A stretch of 64,000 bases of DNA, taken from Candidatus Thermofonsia Clade 1 bacterium (GTDB taxonomy: Bacteria; Chloroflexota; Anaerolineae; Aggregatilineales; UBA2796). Both the position numbers and the translations under genes were made by a program. Under the pieces are notes generated by a model. That model saw only the letters and a program-made list of their open reading frames with translations. It had not been told where the DNA came from and did not search any database. This document shows positions 58,606-64,000 of the stretch, in pieces. Where the stretch lies: assembly GCA_002794705.1 (NCBI GenBank), contig PGTK01000001.1, positions 186,001-250,000 on the forward strand, in the 5' to 3' direction. Every line of letters starts with the position of its first letter. Position 1 is the first letter of the stretch.

Positions 58606-59302
58606 CTTTTGGAGCGGGCGTCACGCGGATGCTACACGCGAGTTCGTAGCCGATCACCTGCTCATGCTTGCCAATGCGCAAGCGCAGCGGACCGTGAAAG
58701 GGCGCTCGGTTGAGCAAGGTGATCGCCTGCTCTGGCACAATTTGCAGCGATCCGAGATACTTCAGCACTTCGGGATCGTGGCTGTTGACGCGGCTGACGA
58801 TCAAATCTATCGGCACTTCCGTGATCTCTGAGAGCGGCGTATCCTGAATGGGCGGCATGACGCCATCGGCTGTCGGAATCGGCTCACCATGCGGACAGCG
58901 CTTTGGGTAGCCCGCCATTTTCTCCATGCGCGCTGCTAATTCGTCGCTGATCACGGCGCCTAGCGCGTCAGCCTCGTCATGTACCTCATGCCAGGCGAAG
59001 CCCATCACTTTGACCAAGAAAGCCTCCGTCAGGCGGTGACGGCGAATGCTCAGCAGCGCCTCGCGCTCGCCTTTGGGCGTCAGGCGCATTCCGCGATACG
59101 GCTCGTGCTCAACGTATCCGCCGCGCTTCAGGCGCTCTACTACGGCTGCTACAGCCGGCGCCGAGACGTTCATTCGCTCAGCCAGTGCAGAGGTTGTAAC
59201 ATACGGATTATCGCCTTGATAGTGCGCAATCCGATAGGCTTCTGCCAAGTATTCTTGCTGGATGATGCTGGCGCGCACGCTTCCGACGTTTCCCTTGCTC
59301 AT
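58589..59302 (-). CDS. DtxR/MntR-family metal-dependent regulator
   Basis: 237 residues. The N-terminal winged helix contains YVTTSALAERMNVSAPAVAA and GGYVEHEPYRGMRLTPKGER. The dimerisation/metal domain has RHRLTEAFLVKVMGFAWHEV and HDEADALGAVISDELAARME, with CPHGEPIPT as a third ligand group. The last ~75 residues are a FeoA-like SH3 domain. Family members use Fe or Mn as corepressor to control uptake genes. No transporter is adjacent. A TTTAA-N6-TTAAA dyad upstream may be its own operator. Confidence 0.9.
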   Translation of the reverse strand: MSKGNVGSVRASIIQQEYLAEAYRIAHYQGDNPYVTTSALAERMNVSAPAVAAVVERLKRGGYVEHEPYRGMRLTPKGEREALLSIRRHRLTEAFLVKVMGFAWHEVHDEADALGAVISDELAARMEKMAGYPKRCPHGEPIPTADGVMPPIQDTPLSEITEVPIDLIVSRVNSHDPEVLKYLGSLQIVPEQAITLLNRAPFHGPLRLRIGKHEQVIGYELACSIRVTPAPKETRDA

Positions 59303-59320
59303 CAGGACACCTGCTCACGG

Positions 59321-59336
59321 TTTAAGCTACGTTAAA
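59321..59336. promoter_or_regulatory. Dyad upstream of the DtxR-type gene
   Basis: TTTAAGCTACGTTAAA, arms TTTAA/TTAAA with 6-bp centre, 19 bp upstream of the regulator start. Candidate autoregulatory site; weak. Confidence 0.3.
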
Positions 59337-59356
59337 TTCGAGGTTAATGCGCGGCG

Positions 59357-59386
59357 TTGAGCTCAGACTGCCCGCATTTTTATAAT
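59357..59386 (+). promoter_or_regulatory. Promoter of the small membrane protein and glycerate kinase genes
   Basis: TTGAGC (59357-59362), 18-bp spacer, TATAAT (59381-59386), about 100 nt before ATG 59489. Confidence 0.5.
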
Positions 59387-59488
59387 GATCGTAGCGTTAT
59401 TGAGAGTTAATTGCAATACTGTTCTGAAAAATTCCCTTGCGGATCCTTCCAGACGGGTTGCGCAGAGCAATTGTGTAGGTGCTTAGCG

Positions 59489-59683
59489 ATGTTCGAGATT
59501 GATCTGACCTTGCTCAGCTTCGTTTTGGCGATGTTCTTGGGCGCTTTGAGCCTGTATCTTATTCGCCGCACAGCGGATGAGTATGAGCGCACTATTCTGA
59601 ATGAGCCTGTGACGCGCCTTGTCTTGCCGACCTTTGGTAGCCTCGCGGCGGTTGCGCTCCTCGCCGTTATCTTGCTCGGCTGA
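59489..59683 (+). CDS. Small two-helix membrane protein
   Basis: 64 residues from ATG 59489. Two hydrophobic segments, LTLLSFVLAMFLGALSLYLI and FGSLAAVALLAVILLG, flank a charged loop (RRTADEYERTILNEPVTRL). Its last base is the A of the glycerate kinase ATG (one-base overlap). Function unknown; the frame remains open upstream, so a longer form to 59411 cannot be excluded. Confidence 0.55.
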   Translation: MFEIDLTLLSFVLAMFLGALSLYLIRRTADEYERTILNEPVTRLVLPTFGSLAAVALLAVILLG

Positions 59684-60822
59684 TGCGCATTGCCCTTGCC
59701 CCGAATGCTTTTCGCGGCAGCCTGACCGCTTTACAGGCTGTTGAGTGCCTCACTGCTGGACTGCGCGCCTCGACACTGCGCCCGCACCTTGAGCTGATCC
59801 CGATGCCGCTTGCTGATGGCGGCGACAGCACATTGGAAGTGCTGTTGCACGGTCTGGGCGGCACGCGGCACAGCGTGACCGTCAGCAATCCGCGTGGCGC
59901 GCCGATCGCGGCTGAATTCGGTATTCTCAGTGACGGCAAGACGGCGATCATTGAGTTGGCACGCGCCTCCGGAGTTGAGTTGTTACCTCGCGCTGAGCGC
60001 AACCCGCTCCTGACCACGACCTATGGCACGGGCGAGCTGATCCGTGAGGCGTATCGGCGCGGTTGCCGCCACTTTTTGATCGGCATTGGTGGGAGCGCCA
60101 CAAACGACGGCGGCGCAGGCTGTCTGCAGGCGCTTGGCGCCCGCTTTCTGGACGCCAAAGGGCGCGAGTTACCTCAGGGCGGCGGCGCGCTTCAGCATTT
60201 GGCGCGTGTAGATATTTCTGGTTTGCGCGCTAACCTGCCCGATGCTAAGTTCACCATCCTCTGCGATGTCACTAATCCGCTGATCGGCGCACAGGGCGCC
60301 TCGCGCATTTTTGCGCCTCAAAAGGGCGCTGATCCTGAGATAGTAGAGCAGTTGGAAGCCGCTCTGACTCACTATGCCAAGATTTTGGAGCGCGATTTGG
60401 GCGTCAATGTGGCAACTTTGGAGGGCGGCGGCGCAGCAGGCGGCTTTGGCGCGGGCATGGTAGCGGCGCTAGGCGCCCAACTTGCGCCCGGCGCGCCCAC
60501 ATTGATGAATTTGCTCAACTATGAGGCGAAGTTAGAGGGCGTTCAGCTGCTTATCACGGGCGAGGGCAAACTTGACGCTCAGACCGAGGGCGGCAAGGCT
60601 GTTCAGCGCATTGCAGCAGCTGCAGCGGCGCGCCATATCCCCGTCATCGCTTTTGCAGGCACAATCGAGGCGACGCCCAGCACGTTAGCAGAGATGGGCA
60701 TCACAGCTGCTTGGAGCATTTTGCCTGCGGTCACTACGCTGAGCGAGGCATTGGCGAATGCTCCGCTCTGGCTGACCCGCGCTGCGCACATGCTCGGCAA
60801 CACTTTGGCGATCATGCGCTGA
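59683..60822 (+). CDS. glxK: Glycerate kinase (GckA/GlxK family)
   Basis: 379 residues. MRIALAPNAFRGSLTALQAV, LADGGDSTLEVLLHGLGG, GIGGSATNDGGAGCLQAL and LITGEGKLDAQTEGGKAVQR are the conserved blocks. The enzyme makes 2- or 3-phosphoglycerate from glycerate and ATP, in glyoxylate or serine metabolism. The overlap with the small membrane protein start suggests coupled expression; no glyoxylate genes are near. The 3' end overlaps the histidine kinase gene on the other strand by 11 bp. Confidence 0.92.
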   Translation: MRIALAPNAFRGSLTALQAVECLTAGLRASTLRPHLELIPMPLADGGDSTLEVLLHGLGGTRHSVTVSNPRGAPIAAEFGILSDGKTAIIELARASGVELLPRAERNPLLTTTYGTGELIREAYRRGCRHFLIGIGGSATNDGGAGCLQALGARFLDAKGRELPQGGGALQHLARVDISGLRANLPDAKFTILCDVTNPLIGAQGASRIFAPQKGADPEIVEQLEAALTHYAKILERDLGVNVATLEGGGAAGGFGAGMVAALGAQLAPGAPTLMNLLNYEAKLEGVQLLITGEGKLDAQTEGGKAVQRIAAAAAARHIPVIAFAGTIEATPSTLAEMGITAAWSILPAVTTLSEALANAPLWLTRAAHMLGNTLAIMR

Positions 60823-62572
60823 GCATTGGCACGCGCACCCGCACTTGTGTGCCACAATTCGGCTGACTGACGATCTCTAAACTGCCATGCAGACGTGCGG
60901 CGCGCTCCTGCATGGAGCGCAAGCCCAAGTGTCCGTGAAAGACGCCGCCTACTTCAAAACCGACGCCGTTATCGCTTACCTCCATCAGCAACTGATTGCC
61001 TTCCTGTGCCAAGCGCAGCTGGATACAGGTCGCTTGGGCGTGCTTCATGGTGTTGTGCAGCGCTTCACGGGCGATCCAGTACAGCGCCTCTTTGGATTCA
61101 AGCGGGAGGTCAGGCTCAGGGCAGAGATCGAGCGTCACGTTGATGTGGTGGCGCGTCTTGAGCGAGTCGGTTTGGCGGATAAGCGCCGAGACCAAGCCGT
61201 CTTGCTCAAGCGAGTCGGGGCGTAGATCGAAGATCAGGGCGCGCATCTCGGTCAAGCCCGCCTCAGCAAGGCTCAGCACGTAGTCAAGCGGCTCACGCAG
61301 GCGGCTGGGATCGCGCTCTAGCAAGGCGCGTGCCGTGCGTGCGCCTAGCGCAATGCCGTAGAGCGCCTGCGAGACTGAGTCGTGCAGCTCTCGCGCTAGG
61401 CGGTTGCGCTCTTGATAGGCTGCTAATTGGCGCGCTTGCTGGTAGAGCCGCGCATTCTGCAAACCGACTGCGATCACGTCTGCCAGCGCGTTGATCAGCC
61501 ACAAATCGGATTCGAACAGCCTGCCATCGCCGTAGGCTTGCACGCGCAGCAGTCCCAGCAAGCGACCGCTAGCTACCATTGGAACGAAGAGCGTGGCATA
61601 GCCCTCATCAAGCGGCGTGACGAAGATGTAATCAGGCGGCGCGCCGTGCGCAAGCGGCTGTAGGCAGGTCTGCACAAGGCGCGAGGCAAACGAAGTCGAG
61701 TCATGCAGCGGAATCGGCGGCGGCAGACTGCGCACTGCGTTAGGCGGCTGAAAAGGCAGCAGGACGTTCTCAAGCGGATCGGCGAGGTAGAGCTGGGCGT
61801 GGTGCCCCTGCAAATTAGCCTCTAAGAGTTGCACTACAGCGCATAGCAGCTCATCTTCCTTGAGCGTGCGCGTGACAGCGGCGCTCAGTTTGGCGATGAT
61901 CTCCATTTGGCGGGCGCGCTGTTGCTCAGCGAGGTAGGCGCGGCGTGTCGCCACCACTGAGGGAAGAGTCTGGAGCAGCTGCGTGAAGACGTAGCGCTCA
62001 TCTTCACTGAAGGTGCGCGGCTGCTCCCAATAGACAAACAGGACAGCGTTTGGCAAGCCGCCCACCTGCAAAAAGAGCGCCACCATTGCGCGCACGCCGT
62101 AGACTTCGAGAAAGCGGCGCGCATTTTCAGGCGTTAGGCGCGGATCGTTCTGTAAATCCTCAGAGAAGAACGGCTGGGTGTAATTGCCGCCCCACCATTC
62201 TTCGCTAAAATACGGACGCTTGCGGTCGGAGCGGCTGAAATCGGGTAGCGAGACCTTGCCATTCAGCCAGATGGCTTGTGGAGCGGCGCGCACAATGCCG
62301 CCTTCGGCGTTTGTGTAGAGGAAAGTGAGCGAGAGGCGTTTGGCGCCGAGCGGCTGTGCATAAAGCGCGACTGCCTCTAAGATGCTGGCTTCATCCGCTG
62401 CTTTGGAGAGCGCCACATTCACGCGCAGAAGCTGTTCGTTGCGCGCAAGGCGGACGCGATGCTGCTCAAGCAGCTGCTCATAGCGTTGTGCCGCCGCTTG
62501 CCGCGACTCAGAATCTTGGGCTTGGGTTAGCTCATGAAACGCCTCGTAGAGCAGGCGCATTTCCTCGCTCAT
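60812..62572 (-). CDS. NarX/DegS-type histidine kinase with GAF domains
   Basis: 586 residues. An N-terminal coiled coil and two GAF-like regions (~50-205 and ~215-365) precede the HisKA_3 dimerisation domain with H-box RNRLARELHDSVSQALYGIA (~residue 395). The ATPase part has VSDNGVGFEVGGV and HGHLGLRSMQERAARLHGSL. It has no membrane helices. It follows the LuxR-type regulator gene by 9 bp, making a two-component pair. Confidence 0.92.
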   Translation of the reverse strand: MSEEMRLLYEAFHELTQAQDSESRQAAAQRYEQLLEQHRVRLARNEQLLRVNVALSKAADEASILEAVALYAQPLGAKRLSLTFLYTNAEGGIVRAAPQAIWLNGKVSLPDFSRSDRKRPYFSEEWWGGNYTQPFFSEDLQNDPRLTPENARRFLEVYGVRAMVALFLQVGGLPNAVLFVYWEQPRTFSEDERYVFTQLLQTLPSVVATRRAYLAEQQRARQMEIIAKLSAAVTRTLKEDELLCAVVQLLEANLQGHHAQLYLADPLENVLLPFQPPNAVRSLPPPIPLHDSTSFASRLVQTCLQPLAHGAPPDYIFVTPLDEGYATLFVPMVASGRLLGLLRVQAYGDGRLFESDLWLINALADVIAVGLQNARLYQQARQLAAYQERNRLARELHDSVSQALYGIALGARTARALLERDPSRLREPLDYVLSLAEAGLTEMRALIFDLRPDSLEQDGLVSALIRQTDSLKTRHHINVTLDLCPEPDLPLESKEALYWIAREALHNTMKHAQATCIQLRLAQEGNQLLMEVSDNGVGFEVGGVFHGHLGLRSMQERAARLHGSLEIVSQPNCGTQVRVRVPMLSA

Positions 62573-62581
62573 GGCTATGGA

Positions 62582-63229
62582 TCAGCGCACTTCCTCGCCC
62601 AGAGTCGTGACCAAGCCCATGCGCGCTGCGTAGAGCGCTGCTTGCGTGCGGCTGCTGACGTTCAGCTTGCTCAGGATGTTGCTGACGTGCGTCTTGACCG
62701 TCTTTTCGCCGATCACAAGCGCCTGTGCGATCTCTTTATTCGAGAGACCTTGCGCCAACAAGCGCAAGACTTCGGTCTCGCGCTCGGTCAGCGCTTCAAG
62801 GCTTTCAGAGGTGCGTACTTCGCGCATTAGGCGCGCTGCCGCCTTCGGCGAGAGCTGGACTTGCCCATTCGCCGCCGCTTTGATCGCCCGAATCAGCTCA
62901 TCCGACTCGGTATCCTTGAGCAAGTAGCCGATGGCGCCTGCCCGAATTGCACCGATCACAGCGTTATCTTCTAAGACGCTGGTCAGTGCCACCACTTCGG
63001 TCTCTGGCACTTCGCGGCGCAAGATGCTGATCGCTGTCACGCCGTCCATGACGGGCATGAGCAAGTCCATCAGCACTACATCGGGCTGCAATTGCCGCGC
63101 TAGGGCGACCGCTTGTTTGCCATCCACAGCTTCACCGACGATCTCTAACTCGCTATCAAGGCTGAGGAACATCTTCAGCCCTTGCCGCACAACGGCATGA
63201 TCGTCAACGATCAAGACGCGAATGGTCAT
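62582..63229 (-). CDS. NarL/FixJ-family response regulator
   Basis: About 215 residues from ATG 63229 (GAGG ~11 nt upstream); an earlier start at 63268 is possible. The receiver has LIVDDHAVVRQGL, phospho-acceptor in VVLMDLLMPVMDG, Thr in VVALTSVLEDN and Lys in YLLKDTESDE. The C-terminal LuxR-type helix-turn-helix is LTERETEVLRLLAQGLSNKE with KTVKTHVSNILSKLNV. It pairs with the GAF histidine kinase just downstream. Targets are unknown. Confidence 0.94.
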   Translation of the reverse strand: MTIRVLIVDDHAVVRQGLKMFLSLDSELEIVGEAVDGKQAVALARQLQPDVVLMDLLMPVMDGVTAISILRREVPETEVVALTSVLEDNAVIGAIRAGAIGYLLKDTESDELIRAIKAAANGQVQLSPKAAARLMREVRTSESLEALTERETEVLRLLAQGLSNKEIAQALVIGEKTVKTHVSNILSKLNVSSRTQAALYAARMGLVTTLGEEVR

Positions 63230-63283
63230 AGTCAGCCGCACCTCACCTATAACGCTACTTTGGCTCAACTATACCAAAAATGT

Positions 63284-63318
63284 GAGCGGCAAGGTGCCTC
63301 TTTTTGCGCTTGCCGCTC
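63284..63318 (-). terminator. Second hairpin downstream of the ABC-2 permease gene
   Basis: Arms GAGCGGCAAG (63284-63293) and CTTGCCGCTC (63309-63318), then ACATTTTTGG on the minus strand. Confidence 0.6.
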
Positions 63319-63321
63319 AAA

Positions 63322-63339
63322 ATCCGCCGAAAGGCGGAT
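63322..63339 (-). terminator. Hairpin terminator of the ABC-2 permease gene
   Basis: Arms ATCCGCC and GGCGGAT with a 4-nt loop and TTTT following on the minus strand, 6 bases after the permease stop. Confidence 0.75.
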
Positions 63340-63345
63340 CGGTCG

Positions 63346-64000
63346 CTAGGCGCGCTCGCGCACAAGGCGTAGCACGTCGCGCAGCTTGGGCGGGCGTCCG
63401 CTCAGCAGCGTATTCACACGGAACAGGCGCGCCGCAAGCCACACACAGGCGATGATGGTCAAGCTGAGCAGCACAACGCTACTCAGCACCTCAATCAATG
63501 GCACAGTGGTAACCGCTGCGCGTAGGGTCATTGCCAGTGGCGCTGTGATCGGGATCAGGCTCAAAATGACGGGCAGAGGCTCGTTCGGCGTATTGATGAA
63601 GGTCATAGCAAGGTAGAACGGAATCATGGCGGGCAGCACGATCACGGCTGAAAATTGCGTGCCTTCGCGTAAGTTCGCCGTCAACGCGCCGACTATCGCG
63701 TAGAAACTGCCAAAGAGCAGGTAGCCCAGCACAAAGTAGATGATCAGCACGATGATCTGATCTGTGCGCAGGGCAATGCCGCTCAGATCAGGTGAGATGC
63801 CCGCCGCCTGCGAGAACAAAAAGATCGCCGTGCCGATCCACAGCAAGACCTGTAACAGACCGAGCGCGTTCATCGCCAAAAATTTGCCGAAGAGCAGATC
63901 ACGTGGGCGCAAAGAGCTGAGCAAGACCTCCACAGCTCGATTTTCGCGCTCTTCAGTCAGGCTCTGGAGTAGATAGCCACTCGTTGTGAAGGCTGTGAAG
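63346..64000 (-). CDS. ABC-2 type permease (NatB-like), 5' end beyond the window
   Basis: The C-terminal ~218 residues of a larger protein. The frame enters from the right edge with LLQSLTEERENRAVEVLLSS, followed by RPRDLLFGKFLAMNALGLLQ, the conserved coupling stretch of NatB/YhaP-type permeases. About five helices follow. Such proteins pair with a separate ATPase to export sodium, drugs or lipids. The ATPase gene would be upstream, to the right of the window. Confidence 0.85.
   Translation of the reverse strand, partial: FTAFTTSGYLLQSLTEERENRAVEVLLSSLRPRDLLFGKFLAMNALGLLQVLLWIGTAIFLFSQAAGISPDLSGIALRTDQIIVLIIYFVLGYLLFGSFYAIVGALTANLREGTQFSAVIVLPAMIPFYLAMTFINTPNEPLPVILSLIPITAPLAMTLRAAVTTVPLIEVLSSVVLLSLTIIACVWLAARLFRVNTLLSGRPPKLRDVLRLVRERA

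Noticed and set aside
1..64000. CRISPR arrays, prophage, insertion sequences or toxin-antitoxin pairs
   Set aside because: No regularly spaced repeats, transposase, integrase or typical small toxin pairs were found on reading through the window.

Overview
The window is one contiguous bacterial chromosome segment, about 57-60% GC by eye, densely coded on both strands. There are no rRNAs, tRNAs, CRISPR arrays, transposases or phage genes. Several traits suggest Chloroflexota, probably an Anaerolineae-related aerobic lineage. These are Thr/Pro-rich linkers in surface proteins, WD40 lipoproteins, LysM and SH3 L,D-transpeptidases, a partial Ccm-type cytochrome c system, PspA paralogues, PIG-L deacetylases, GAF-rich histidine kinases and a COX15/COX10 pair. 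The placement is inference from gene content.

Layout. 1-1300: end of a BMP-type nucleoside or sugar ABC importer (two permeases). 1316-5724: L,D-transpeptidase, an MFS exporter with its TetR regulator, and a decayed restriction-modification pair. 5909-14676: one long operon with an FAD oxidoreductase, CcmF, CcmH, a CcmG-like thioredoxin, a CcmI-like protein, a di-heme cytochrome c lipoprotein and an ABC exporter. 14757-18996: receiver protein, then a reverse operon (Thr/Pro-rich membrane protein, PIG-L, biotin carboxylase, biotin carrier). 19131-23864: endonuclease III with PIG-L, SSB with RtcB, YajC, RNase H. 24014-31943: WD40 protein, triosephosphate isomerase, a membrane protein, a PspA-like protein, a large GAF histidine kinase and a peptidoglycan amidase. 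31928-35298: GH57 hydrolase and a COG0523 GTPase with an unknown Cys-rich partner. 35394-41300: medium-chain dehydrogenase, LysM L,D-transpeptidase, prepilin peptidase and a surface-protein operon. 41487-45016: tandem GT-C glycosyltransferase paralogues. 45132-51577: YggU, OmpR-type regulator, homogentisate dioxygenase, a frameshifted secreted-protein gene, then MBL, SH3 lipoprotein and GT2. 51749-56815: PHP phosphoesterase with a GT4-like transferase, then heme A synthesis (ctaA, ctaB) with cytochrome c. 56817-64000: PspA, a DtxR regulator, glycerate kinase, a NarL-type two-component pair and an ABC-2 permease cut by the window edge.

Common themes are cytochrome c and heme A maturation for aerobic respiration, envelope and peptidoglycan remodelling, surface glycosylation, and envelope-stress signalling. 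Candidate regulatory sites include two Rex/CRP-type palindromes ahead of ctaA, a near-identical 15-bp direct repeat around the COG0523 promoter, inverted repeats at the TetR and MFS promoters, and many extended -10 promoters. Broken genes are the restriction-modification pair and the SH3 secreted protein. No clearly new defence or mobile system was found. The best leads are the COG0523 partner with its operator and the ccm operon that also carries an FAD oxidoreductase and an ABC exporter.
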